Assembly (NCBI GenBank): GCA_964370085.1
Contig: CAYJHI010000010.1
Coordinates: 1 to 28,314, forward strand
Source of the DNA: CARZYU01 sp964370085
Lineage (GTDB): Bacteria; Bacillota_I; Bacilli_A; RF39; UBA660
DNA length: 28,314 nt
Reading direction: 5' to 3'
A model generated the notes under the pieces. It saw nothing but the letters and a program-made list of their open reading frames with translations. It made no database searches and had not been told where the DNA came from. The translations under genes were made by a program, and so were the position numbers. Numbering within the stretch: the stretch's first letter is position 1; each line of letters begins with the position of its first letter. Positions 7,138 to 14,640 of this stretch are shown in pieces.

Positions 7138-8109
7138 ATGAAAAGTTTTATATTAAAAAATGGTAGATTGGTTCTTTTTATGTTAATGATACTATGTTTT
7201 GCTTTTTTAGGATCTTTTTTTGTCAAATCTAATGAAATGCAAAAATTTAATGAAAATGCGGTTAGTACTACTGGTTATTTAATTAGTTCTTTTCAAAAAG
7301 ATGCTAATCTATATAGTAATCATTATGAGTATTTTGTCGATGATACTAGCTATACAGTGTGGTTAGATGAAACTGATGTTCCTGTTAATAACGAGAGAAT
7401 TATACGTTATGAGGAAGGTAATCCGTATAGCACTGAGAAAATAACAGAAACTACTGTCAATGAATCTCTTTTATTAGCAATTCTTTGTGCACTTGCTTTC
7501 ATTGTAACTTTTATAATTATGAAACATATTAAAAAGAAGAACTCTATATATGATAAAATTGTTAATCATACTACTGACGCTGTTAATAATACTTTTGATA
7601 AGACTGCTGATTTTATTTTGAAGAGTGATAAGGTTTCTGATACGGTTGATAGTTCTATTACGACTTTAAATACAATGAGTAATGTTACTAATAAAAATGT
7701 TCATACTATATCTTTAGTGTTAATTGGATGTGCTTATGTATTTTCTTTAATCGCTATTTTTGTAGTATTATTTATTCCTGATGCTAAATACTTATCTAGT
7801 GATTATGTTGAAACTATTGCTGTTTCTATTGGTCATAGTAGTTCTGATACTCATGACTATTCTATTTCCTTTGAATTTTTGCACAAGGACGTATCTTATA
7901 CTTTACAGCATGATACAAATAGTTATCCTCTTAAAGAACAAGAAGAAACTATTATCTATAATATTAACAATCCAAACGATTCTCATTATGGTAGTAAAGC
8001 TTCTATTTTCGGCGGTATTATTGGTTTAGCTGCTGTTTCTACTGTTTCCTTCGGGTTGATATTTATTTTTACAAATAGAGGTTATAAGAAAAAGGCTAAT
8101 ATAAATTAA
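7138..8109 (+). CDS. Duplicated DUF3592-like membrane protein
   Basis: 323 aa with four membrane helices (about 11-28, 111-128, 191-213, 290-311). Two similar external modules, 30-105 and 215-285, each sit between a pair of helices and share the pattern aliphatic/aromatic strand, Y-x(2)-F then SYTVWLD / SYTLQHD, then ERIIRYEEGNPYST / ETIIYNINNPNDSHYG, as in DUF3592 proteins. The gene thus appears to be an internal tandem duplication. The start at 7138 is supported by AGAGGTG; the in-frame ATG 7075 precedes the promoter. Unknown function. Divergent from the sigma/RsgI pair, so co-regulation is possible but not shown. Confidence 0.7.
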   Translation: MKSFILKNGRLVLFMLMILCFAFLGSFFVKSNEMQKFNENAVSTTGYLISSFQKDANLYSNHYEYFVDDTSYTVWLDETDVPVNNERIIRYEEGNPYSTEKITETTVNESLLLAILCALAFIVTFIIMKHIKKKNSIYDKIVNHTTDAVNNTFDKTADFILKSDKVSDTVDSSITTLNTMSNVTNKNVHTISLVLIGCAYVFSLIAIFVVLFIPDAKYLSSDYVETIAVSIGHSSSDTHDYSISFEFLHKDVSYTLQHDTNSYPLKEQEETIIYNINNPNDSHYGSKASIFGGIIGLAAVSTVSFGLIFIFTNRGYKKKANIN

Positions 8110-8118
8110 CCTTTTTTT
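8087..8118. terminator. Shared bidirectional terminator
   Basis: AAAAAGG-c-TAAT (8089-8100) pairs with ATTA-a-CCTTTTT (8105-8116) around a 4-base loop, with A- and T-runs on the outer sides. The stop codons of both convergent genes (8107-8109 +, 8106-8108 -) overlap each other inside the hairpin. Confidence 0.65.
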
Positions 8119-8768
8119 ATGGCTTTAACGGGACAATTAATATAGCAATCACCGCATTCATCACATCTATTTTTATCTATTGAATATTTATTATCTATGT
8201 TAGTGATAGCATCGAATGAACATTTTTTTTGACATAATCCACATTTAATACATTTTTCTTGATTTATAATTAATCCTTTGTATTTTTCTTCTTGATTGTG
8301 TGAAAAATATACTCTTTCTAACTTATGATCTCTTTTTTCTTTTTCAAAGTCATAATCAAATATATCTCCATAATATGATTTAATACAGAAGATTACCATA
8401 GCATTATACTTACCTTGATCTTTTATACATAAATCGAAATCAGGATTATTTTTAGTTTTAATCATATCTAGAGTTACTTCTTCTACAACTCCTGTTAATC
8501 TTATTGAATATCCTTTGTCAAACATTGGCATTCCATCTTTATCATGAGTTACCTTACTATTAGCATTAAGTCCACATATAGAAACCTTACTTGTTTCTTT
8601 TAATTCTTTATAGAAATCTTTAGTATGCATAGTCATAAAGTACAATCCTTCTTCATCATATGCTCTTAAATGTGCTATTCTTGTTTGAGGATTACCTTCT
8701 TTGTCAACTGTTGCAAACGTTAGACAGCCTATATCATTAAATTTTTTATATACTTCTTTTATTGTCAT
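8106..8768 (-). CDS. PNPOx-like flavin-binding protein fused to a 2[4Fe-4S] ferredoxin domain
   Basis: 220 aa. Residues 1-140 resemble the pyridoxamine-phosphate-oxidase-like split beta-barrel that binds FMN (CLTFATVDKEGNPQTRIAHL, LYFMTMHTKDFYKEL). Residues 165-220 carry two complete 4Fe-4S motifs: C173, C176, C179, C183 and C202, C205, C208, C212 (each C-x2-C-x2-C-x3-C). A cytoplasmic redox protein passing electrons between flavin and FeS clusters is inferred; the substrate is unknown. The start overlaps the 3' end of the P-loop gene by 23 bases, indicating an operon. Such fusions occur in anaerobic Firmicutes and suggest anaerobic life. Confidence 0.85.
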   Translation of the reverse strand: MTIKEVYKKFNDIGCLTFATVDKEGNPQTRIAHLRAYDEEGLYFMTMHTKDFYKELKETSKVSICGLNANSKVTHDKDGMPMFDKGYSIRLTGVVEEVTLDMIKTKNNPDFDLCIKDQGKYNAMVIFCIKSYYGDIFDYDFEKEKRDHKLERVYFSHNQEEKYKGLIINQEKCIKCGLCQKKCSFDAITNIDNKYSIDKNRCDECGDCYINCPVKAIKKG

Positions 8769-9303
8769 TTATTTCCTCCATAATTGTACTTAAATACTCA
8801 TTTTCTGATAATTCTATTTTATATGTTGGTCTTTGATCTTCAATATTTTCTCGATAATAGATTTTTGCTATTTCATCACCATACATCTCTTGAATAAAAT
8901 ATTCTGTATTACCTCTTTTTCGCAATCTTTCTTTCATATGTTCATTTGCTGGTAAACTTGTATAGACTAAACAATATGGTTCTTTTAACGTATTAATGTA
9001 ATCTACTATTTCACTATTAGGCGTTAGTAATAATATTTTATCACTGTTTAAATTGCTACTTATCAGTTTCTTAGTGTATTCTTGATAATCTATATTTACT
9101 ACTATTCTTTCTTTAGAGCCTTTTGCCGTTTCATTAACTATGGTTTCTTCTCTTCCATATTTATAGTTCGATCTTAGTCTATCTATATCTATATACCTTT
9201 GATCTTGTTGTCCTAAATATGTTTTACCTGTTCCTGGTGTTGTTATAAATATTTTTATATCTTTTAGTTCTATATTTTTGTCTGTTACTTTTTCTATTTT
9301 CAT
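8746..9303 (-). CDS. P-loop NTPase, nucleotide/adenylate-kinase-like
   Basis: 185 aa. Walker A TPGTGKT at 22-28 follows a beta strand (IKIFIT). YIDIDRLRSNY is a possible second acidic motif. LVYTSLPANEHMKERLRKRGNTEYFIQEM looks like the Arg-rich lid of a small kinase. No specific family can be named; a kinase acting on a small phosphorylated substrate is a guess. The RBS is best read from the sequence beyond the N-gap (TAAGGA overlapping the stop of the GrpB-like gene), because the first 45 bases of this gene are repeated on the other side of the gap. Confidence 0.65.
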   Translation of the reverse strand: MKIEKVTDKNIELKDIKIFITTPGTGKTYLGQQDQRYIDIDRLRSNYKYGREETIVNETAKGSKERIVVNIDYQEYTKKLISSNLNSDKILLLTPNSEIVDYINTLKEPYCLVYTSLPANEHMKERLRKRGNTEYFIQEMYGDEIAKIYYRENIEDQRPTYKIELSENEYLSTIMEEINDNKRSI

Positions 9304-9313
9304 AATTATGTCC
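9259..9313. repeat. 55-bp direct repeat, left copy, at contig end
   Basis: Identical over all 55 bases to 9414-9468. It covers the first 45 bases of the P-loop gene plus 10 upstream bases and ends exactly at the N-run. Confidence 0.95.
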
Positions 9314-9413
9314 NNNNNNNNNNNNNNNNNNNNNNNNNNNNNNNNNNNNNNNNNNNNNNNNNNNNNNNNNNNNNNNNNNNNNNNNNNNNNNNNNNNNNNN
9401 NNNNNNNNNNNNN
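9314..9413. other. 100-N scaffold gap, probably spurious
   Basis: Exactly 100 N, the usual placeholder for a gap of unknown size. It is flanked on both sides by the same 55-bp sequence (9259-9313 and 9414-9468). This is what two contigs sharing an unmerged terminal overlap produce, so there may be no missing DNA. Confidence 0.95.
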
Positions 9414-9468
9414 ATCTTTTAGTTCTATATTTTTGTCTGTTACTTTTTCTATTTTCATAATTATGTCC
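9414..9468. repeat. 55-bp direct repeat, right copy; duplicate 5' end of the P-loop gene
   Basis: Repeats codons 1-15 of the P-loop gene (minus strand, ATG at 9458) and the 10 bases upstream. Collapsing the two copies gives a normal junction: TAA of the GrpB-like gene, TAAGGA ribosome binding site, ATG 10 bases after the TAA. Best treated as an assembly duplicate rather than a pseudogene. Confidence 0.9.
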
Positions 9469-9987
9469 TTATTTTTTACTTGCTAATGCTATTACACTTT
9501 TTATGAAATCATTTTTGCCATTAATGTAAGCAGTTCTGTCATTTGGATATTTAGTTGCTAGTTTTTTCTTTAAGTTTTGATATTCTGTTATTTTGGTTGG
9601 ATTATTTCTTAAATAATCTCTAAATAGTATAGTTTCTTTATATCTATCACTTGTTGTTTCCATTATATGAATAAAGTGAGTTCTGTTATCTTCAGGACCT
9701 TTTCTTAAAAGTATTTCATCTGATACTGAATCTTCTTTTACAGAATATAAAGTATTATCTTTTACTAGGTTTTGATAATATTTATACGTTTTTAATGTAC
9801 TTACTCCTATGGCTATATCAATTATTGGTTTTGCAGATAATCCTTCTATAGAGGTAGAACCTACATGCTCTATTGTTTTTGCTTCCTCTTTGAATATTTT
9901 CTTTAAGTTTTCTTCTTCTCTTTGGAATTCCTTCTTCCAATCACTTTGATAATTTTCTAATTTAACTATTCCTTTTGCTAATCCCAT
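9469..9987 (-). CDS. GrpB/UPF0157 family nucleotidyltransferase-like protein
   Basis: 172 aa, the usual size. KLENYQSDWKKEFQREEENL at the N-terminus, then EHVGSTSIEGLSAKPIIDIAIGV (nucleotidyltransferase-fold G-S-T...P-x-x-D-x), and NRTHFIHI and FRDYLRNNP further on are the family landmarks. Activity of the family is not established. The start is ATG 9987 after AAAGGAG; the longer reading from 10035 would overlap its promoter. First gene of a probable operon with the P-loop NTPase and the flavin/ferredoxin protein. Confidence 0.88.
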   Translation of the reverse strand: MGLAKGIVKLENYQSDWKKEFQREEENLKKIFKEEAKTIEHVGSTSIEGLSAKPIIDIAIGVSTLKTYKYYQNLVKDNTLYSVKEDSVSDEILLRKGPEDNRTHFIHIMETTSDRYKETILFRDYLRNNPTKITEYQNLKKKLATKYPNDRTAYINGKNDFIKSVIALASKK

Positions 9988-10025
9988 ATTTTCTCCTTTC
10001 ATTTTATAAAGTTGTATATCAGTTA

Positions 10026-10054
10026 AATATATCATTTTATTTAATAAAAGTCAT
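10026..10054 (-). promoter_or_regulatory. Promoter for the GrpB-like operon
   Basis: ATGACT (10054-10049), 17-base spacer ending in TGA, TATATT (10031-10026): an extended -10 promoter beginning about 10 bases after the terminator of the aldehyde dehydrogenase gene. Confidence 0.5.
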
Positions 10055-10063
10055 TTGTTTTAG

Positions 10064-10089
10064 CAAAAAAAAGAATCTTTCGATTCTTT
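10064..10089 (-). terminator. Intrinsic terminator of the aldehyde dehydrogenase gene
   Basis: On the minus strand AAAGAATC, GAAA tetraloop, GATTCTTT and a T-run. The stop codon (10089-10091) overlaps the base of the stem. Confidence 0.85.
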
Positions 10090-11528
10090 TAGTCTAAAAT
10101 ATTTTTTAATATTATGGTTTTAGTTCTACTCATTTCTTTAAGAGTACTCATTACTCCTTCATTACCTATTCCCGAATGTTTCCACCCACCAAATGGCATT
10201 TCAAATGATCTAAAGAAAGATGCTCCATTGATAATTGCTCCTCCGCATTCTAGTGCATTGGCTACTTTCATACATGTTTTCATATCTTTTGAAATAATAT
10301 TTCCACATAATCCAAATGATGAACTATTAGCTATTTGAATTGCTTCATCTAAATCAGAGTATTCAATAATCGATACTACTGGTCCAAATATTTCTAAGTC
10401 TTTTGCAACCGGCATATCTTTTGTTACATTGTCAATAATAGTTGGTTCATAGAAAGCCTTGCTTCTTCGTCCACCGTAAACTATTTTAGCTCCTAATGCT
10501 ACTTGTTCATTGACTTGTTTTTCAATATTTATCGCAGCATTTTCGTTTATTAGGCATCCTAGATCACTACTCATGTCTATAGGATTTCCTATTTTTATTT
10601 GTTTTACTCTTTCGACTAACTTATTAGTAAATTCTTCTTTTACATCTTTATGTATTAGGAATCTTTTAGATGCACAACAAACTTGTCCTGTATTATAAAA
10701 TCTTCCCCATATAGTTTCATTGACTGCTAGGTCTACATCTCCATCATTGTGTAGAATAAAGGCATCATTTCCTCCTAGCTCTAACATTAAATGAGTTAGG
10801 TTGTCACTACATGTTTTCATTGTTTCCATACCAGCTTTAGTAGATCCTGTTAAACTTACTAAATCTACACCTTTATTTTTTGCTAAGGATTGAGCTGCTA
10901 ATGCTCCAGCACCATTTATCACGTTAATGGCACCTTCATCTACTCCTGCTTCTAATAATAACTCAGCATATTTACATAGAGTTAAAGGGTTATGTGATGA
11001 CGGTTTTAAAATCACTGCATTTCCCATTATTAAAGCGCTTGGTACTTTTTGAGTAAATAAATCACTTGGAAAGTTAAATGGTATGATTGCTACTACTACA
11101 CCATGTGGTGCTTGTATAGTATATTGGATAGTTTTTTCTTGGCCTTTTTCTTGGCCATTTGGAATTAGGCTTCCGTATTCATGTTTTGCTTTTTCAACAA
11201 AAGCTCTTAAGCCAATGTTTACATTTGCAATTTCTCCTATTGCTTCTTTTAATGGTTTTCCAGTTTCCATACAAAGTAATTTAGCTAATTCATCTTTATG
11301 TTCAATTACTAAATCATTGAATTTGTATAAAATATCTGCTCTTTCATGTAATGGTCTTTTACTCCATAACTTAAAACCTTCTCTAGCAGCTTCCACTGCT
11401 TTATTACAATCTTCTTCAGTACTTTCTGGTACTGTATCAATTAGTTCTTCAGTTGCTGGATTGATAACATTTATCACGTTGTTATCGCTTGCTTCTAACC
11501 ATTCTTTCCCTATTAAATTCTTTGCCAT
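10089..11528 (-). CDS. NAD(P)-dependent aldehyde dehydrogenase
   Basis: 479 aa, full length. Rossmann/catalytic landmarks: PFNFP (150-154, with N152 of the oxyanion hole), KPSSHNP (175-181), SLTGST (225-230), general base E250 in LELGGN, catalytic C284 in NTGQVCCASKR, and EIFGPVVSIIEY and FGGWKHSGIG toward the C-terminus. The family oxidises an aldehyde to the acid; resemblance is to succinate-semialdehyde or lactaldehyde dehydrogenases, but substrate cannot be set from sequence. Only 3 bases separate it from the FIST gene upstream, so the two are co-transcribed. Terminator directly at the stop. Confidence 0.93.
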   Translation of the reverse strand: MAKNLIGKEWLEASDNNVINVINPATEELIDTVPESTEEDCNKAVEAAREGFKLWSKRPLHERADILYKFNDLVIEHKDELAKLLCMETGKPLKEAIGEIANVNIGLRAFVEKAKHEYGSLIPNGQEKGQEKTIQYTIQAPHGVVVAIIPFNFPSDLFTQKVPSALIMGNAVILKPSSHNPLTLCKYAELLLEAGVDEGAINVINGAGALAAQSLAKNKGVDLVSLTGSTKAGMETMKTCSDNLTHLMLELGGNDAFILHNDGDVDLAVNETIWGRFYNTGQVCCASKRFLIHKDVKEEFTNKLVERVKQIKIGNPIDMSSDLGCLINENAAINIEKQVNEQVALGAKIVYGGRRSKAFYEPTIIDNVTKDMPVAKDLEIFGPVVSIIEYSDLDEAIQIANSSSFGLCGNIISKDMKTCMKVANALECGGAIINGASFFRSFEMPFGGWKHSGIGNEGVMSTLKEMSRTKTIILKNILD

Positions 11529-11531
11529 TTT

Positions 11532-12698
11532 TTATTCCTCAAACCCTGTATAAGATAGAGATAGTCCTCCTACTGTATTTGAACTATGCTCGCTACTTCC
11601 GTATTCTCCAAATGTAAACGCCATTAAGAATTCTTTATCTTTAGTTGCTTTTTTTACTTCTGGATAGATTCTATCTTCTATTTTTGCTAATGACAATCCT
11701 AATCTTCTTCCACCACAATGAATTAAGAAATAACTTTTAGCATTATCGTTCATCATTTCATTTAATTTATTAACTGTTTTTTCATTTGCTTCTAGAATAT
11801 CTTCTGGTGTATTAGTTAATAAAATAACTGCTGTGTTAGTAGCAAGATCTGCTCCAATATTCATTGATCCATCTGGATTTGAAAACATTGGATGTCTTAC
11901 TGCTGTGATATTACCGATTGGATCTTTTACTCCAAGTGGTTGACAGATAGTTTCAACTAAGATTCCACCTTCTTTTAGGGCTTCCATGTCTTTACCAGTC
12001 CACTCTGCATACTTTTCTACTGCAGGTACTCCATCAATCTTAACTAGTTTTCTTTTTCCTTCAACTTCTGTAATAATACCTACTTTATCAGTTTCAGAAT
12101 AAGCGCCAGCATAAATATTTTTCATTTTAGTTTCAGTAAAGAATACTGCAATGGCACATCCATTACTAAAAACTTTATCATTGCAGATAACACTCCACTT
12201 TCCTTCTACTGTGTTATCAGCAGCACTTCCTCCAAATACTGGAATATCTCCAAGTACATCTTGAATACCTTTTAAATACTCTTCTTCTTCACCTGGATTT
12301 GCACTCATAAAGAAATAATCTGGTTCTTTATCTTTTCCTTTTACTTGTTCCATTACTTCAGCAGCTATTTTTGCTCCTATTTCTCTTGGTGTCTTATCAG
12401 TCTTTTCGCTTCCTGCTACTATAACTTCTGCGTTTCCTCCAAAAGACATCATTCCTGAATATCCAGTTTCGCTGTTTAAATATCCATCATGTGTACATAT
12501 AGCAGCACTTGACGTACATCCTAAAAATGGTATATTAGGTGCTACGCTTTGAATTCCCTTTACAATCTCATTTTGATCATATACAACTGATGTAAATAAG
12601 ATTCCTGCTTTCATTTCTTTTAAATTAGATGTTGTTGCTGTTTCAACTCCTGATTGAAAAGCATCACTATTTTGACTATAACCTACTTTTGTCTTCAT
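11532..12698 (-). CDS. FIST-domain sensory protein (FIST_N plus FIST_C)
   Basis: 388 aa, the FIST_N/FIST_C pair with nothing else fused. FIST_N landmarks: VGYSQNSDAFQSG, IPFLGCTSSAAICTHDGY, IPVFGGSAADNTVEGKWSV. FIST_C landmarks: GVPAVEKYAEWTG, AVRHPMF, FLIHCGGRRLGL, GFEE end. FIST domains are predicted ligand-binding sensors, often attached to signalling outputs; this one stands alone. No signal peptide, so cytoplasmic. The start at ATG 12698 is set by AGGAGG four to nine bases upstream. It immediately precedes the aldehyde dehydrogenase gene, suggesting the sensed ligand relates to that enzyme's substrate (inference). Confidence 0.88.
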   Translation of the reverse strand: MKTKVGYSQNSDAFQSGVETATTSNLKEMKAGILFTSVVYDQNEIVKGIQSVAPNIPFLGCTSSAAICTHDGYLNSETGYSGMMSFGGNAEVIVAGSEKTDKTPREIGAKIAAEVMEQVKGKDKEPDYFFMSANPGEEEEYLKGIQDVLGDIPVFGGSAADNTVEGKWSVICNDKVFSNGCAIAVFFTETKMKNIYAGAYSETDKVGIITEVEGKRKLVKIDGVPAVEKYAEWTGKDMEALKEGGILVETICQPLGVKDPIGNITAVRHPMFSNPDGSMNIGADLATNTAVILLTNTPEDILEANEKTVNKLNEMMNDNAKSYFLIHCGGRRLGLSLAKIEDRIYPEVKKATKDKEFLMAFTFGEYGSSEHSSNTVGGLSLSYTGFEE

Positions 12699-12777
12699 AA
12701 ATCCTCCTACCTTAATATTACTCTTGAAATATTTTATCCACAAGTAGAATTGGTTTTTTTTGTGTTAATGGACAGTA

Positions 12778-12796
12778 AATTGTCGTCAATTGTCGT
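12778..12796. repeat. Tandem 9-mer between CDF and FIST genes
   Basis: AATTGTCGT occurs twice with one base between (12778-12786, 12788-12796), a 10-bp period equal to one helical turn, 80 bases upstream of the FIST ATG. Possible regulator site. No convincing terminator for the CDF gene was seen in the 114-base interval. Confidence 0.4.
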
Positions 12797-12812
12797 AAAA
12801 AAGGTTTTGTTG

Positions 12813-13676
12813 TCACATTTTTTTGTCTTTATAGTTTTTTAACTCTATAAATGAGTGTTCTATATTTTCTATCTCTAGTTCTTTTTTAATATTATTTAAT
12901 ATTTGTTGATATTTATTTCCTTTTACTTTCAATGATACTATTAAAGTGATGTATTCTCCGTCTTCACTCCACATATGAAAATCTATTATTTTTTCAACAT
13001 CTTGTGTGGATAAAATTATGTCTTTTATTTTATCTGATAGTTCTATTGATATTGTACTATTCATTATAATTTCTATTATAGCTTTAATACTTCTATAAAT
13101 GTTTCTTAATAAGATTATTACAATTATAATTGATACAATCGGATCCATTATTGTCCATCCTGTTATATGTATTATTATGCTTGTTACTAATAGTGCGATC
13201 CATCCTAGAAAGTCCTCAAATAAATGAATCTTAACAGTTTGATCTAATATTCTTTTACTACCTGACATTCTTACATAAGATATACCATTAGCTACTATGC
13301 CTAGTATTGCTATAATAAAAACCACTTCTGTTAATATTTCTTCTGGATTCATTATTCTTTTTATTGCTTCTAGAAAGATGAATACAGAACCAATTGCTAA
13401 TATTATTACATTTACTAAGGCTCCTAATACTATGATGCGTTTAAAACCAAATGTATATTTTTTAGTTGGTTTTTTTTCGGAAATTTTTTCTAGTACTAAA
13501 CTGCAACCAAGTGCTAGTGTGTCTCCAAAATCATGCACTGCATCTGATAAAATGGCTGTACTATTAGTTATAATGCCTCCTATTATTTCTACTATTGTAA
13601 ATACTAAATTTAATATTAATGCTATTAATATGTTTTTTCCACTATGTTTGTGGAAATGATTGTGTGTTTCTTGCAT
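12813..13676 (-). CDS. Cation diffusion facilitator (CDF) family metal exporter
   Basis: 287 aa. A His-rich N-terminus (MQETHNHFHKHSG), six membrane helices between about 15 and 205, and a C-terminal cytoplasmic ferredoxin-like domain (about 210-285). TM2 carries SDAVHDFGD (D45, H48, D49, D52) and TM5 HLFEDFLGW (H151, D155), the metal-site positions of Zn2+/H+ antiporters of the CzcD/ZitB type. Zn2+ export is the likely role. GAGGTG precedes ATG. Its stop is TGA, the only TGA stop in this window. It may be co-transcribed with FIST and aldehyde dehydrogenase, as no terminator intervenes. Confidence 0.9.
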   Translation of the reverse strand: MQETHNHFHKHSGKNILIALILNLVFTIVEIIGGIITNSTAILSDAVHDFGDTLALGCSLVLEKISEKKPTKKYTFGFKRIIVLGALVNVIILAIGSVFIFLEAIKRIMNPEEILTEVVFIIAILGIVANGISYVRMSGSKRILDQTVKIHLFEDFLGWIALLVTSIIIHITGWTIMDPIVSIIIVIILLRNIYRSIKAIIEIIMNSTISIELSDKIKDIILSTQDVEKIIDFHMWSEDGEYITLIVSLKVKGNKYQQILNNIKKELEIENIEHSFIELKNYKDKKM

Positions 13677-13710
13677 ATTTTCACCTCTATTGATATAGTA
13701 TGCAAAATAT

Positions 13711-13732
13711 AAAAAAAAGAACTTTCGTTCTT
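13711..13732 (-). terminator. Intrinsic terminator of the Abi-HtrA operon
   Basis: Minus strand AAGAAC, GAAA tetraloop, GTTCTT and a T-run of about six. The TAA stop of the coiled-coil gene overlaps the stem. Confidence 0.8.
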
Positions 13733-14342
13733 AAAATTGTACTTCGTTAATATTAAAATTATTATTTGTTTGTTTATGTTGATCTAAATTCAATAATTTA
13801 TTTGCTAATCTTTGTTTTCTTTTCTCAGAATTATAATATTTTAAATAAGTACTTTCTAGCGACATTACCACTCTTGGTTTATCGTTAGATATTTTTTTGA
13901 CTAGTCTTTCTCCACTTATAAAAGGACTGCTTACTATTTCACTCGTAGATCCAAGAGAATTAACTTGTTGTTTAGGTTCTTCTATTACTGGTTCTGAAAC
14001 ACGTGATGGTATTACAACATTATTTGGATTGTACATTCTATTAATAGGCATCGCTGATTTCGGTGTTTCTACTTGTTCTTCTTTCATTGCTGCTAATACT
14101 TTTTCCAAAGCTTCTATTAAGCCAACACTTTTATTAATATTTTCATATCCAATTATTAAGTTATTTATCTTATTTTTTATATTATCTATCTCTGCTGCTA
14201 TTTTTTGGCTGGTATTATTATAATAATCATTATCAGTTGTTTCTACTTGGTGAATATGACTAGATAGTAATTCTTGTAATTTATATGTATTACTTTTATT
14301 TTGTTCTAACAGTTCTGCAACTTGGTTTACTATGTTTGCCAT
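13731..14342 (-). CDS. Coiled-coil protein of unknown function
   Basis: 203 aa. No family recognised. The first about 95 residues are helical and likely coiled coil (NQVAELLEQNKSNTYKLQELL...AAEIDNIKNKINNLI...VGLIEALEKVLAAM). A Pro/Ser/Val-rich linker follows (about 98-150), then a basic helix (YYNSEKRKQRLANKLLNLDQHK). No signal peptide or membrane segment. ATG 14342 is preferred over 14345 because GAGGTG has better spacing. The start lies within 3 bases of the DUF1292 stop, so it is translationally coupled. Last gene of the Abi-HtrA-DUF1292 operon. Confidence 0.6.
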   Translation of the reverse strand: MANIVNQVAELLEQNKSNTYKLQELLSSHIHQVETTDNDYYNNTSQKIAAEIDNIKNKINNLIIGYENINKSVGLIEALEKVLAAMKEEQVETPKSAMPINRMYNPNNVVIPSRVSEPVIEEPKQQVNSLGSTSEIVSSPFISGERLVKKISNDKPRVVMSLESTYLKYYNSEKRKQRLANKLLNLDQHKQTNNNFNINEVQF

Positions 14343-14344
14343 CA

Positions 14345-14593
14345 TTACACCTCATTAGATACTTTCTTTAACTCGGCAAATACATTACGATATTCTTCCT
14401 CATCAATTATTTCTTGAATTACTAATCCTTCTCTTTCTTGTCTAATCTTTGAAATATAAATCAAATGATTGTTACTCGGACCCACTTCACCTTTATTGTA
14501 GACAATATATTGTCGATTGTTAGTTTCTAATATATCTATTATTTCAACTTTTTCCATTTGACCATCATGAGTGATTGTCATGTACTCTTTCAT
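14345..14593 (-). CDS. DUF1292 family protein
   Basis: 82 aa. EYMTITHDGQMEKVEIIDILE..NRQYIVYNK, followed by an acidic segment with IYISKIRQE and EEEYRNVFAEL, matches the short DUF1292 family of Firmicutes (function unknown, cytoplasmic). ATG 14593 follows GGAGGT; the longer reading from 14611 would include that site. It lies 47 bases after the HtrA gene with only A-rich sequence between and no terminator. Confidence 0.75.
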   Translation of the reverse strand: MKEYMTITHDGQMEKVEIIDILETNNRQYIVYNKGEVGPSNNHLIYISKIRQEREGLVIQEIIDEEEYRNVFAELKKVSNEV

Positions 14594-14640
14594 AATACCT
14601 CCTAATATCACGCTTTACATTCTTTTTATTCTTTTATTCT

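Noticed and set aside
9414..9458. Truncated second copy of the P-loop gene as a pseudogene
   Set aside because: Identity is exact and stops at the 55-bp contig overlap, which fits assembly duplication.
9278..9460. Open frame spanning the N-run on the + strand
   Set aside because: It exists only because Ns contain no stop; it is antisense to the P-loop gene start and its assembly duplicate.
11083..11553. 156-codon + strand frame opposite the aldehyde dehydrogenase
   Set aside because: Antisense shadow of a clear enzyme gene; no ribosome binding site and no recognisable protein.
12699..12726. TTGTGG-17-TAATAT as a promoter for the FIST gene
   Set aside because: The start would fall inside the ribosome binding site and remove it.
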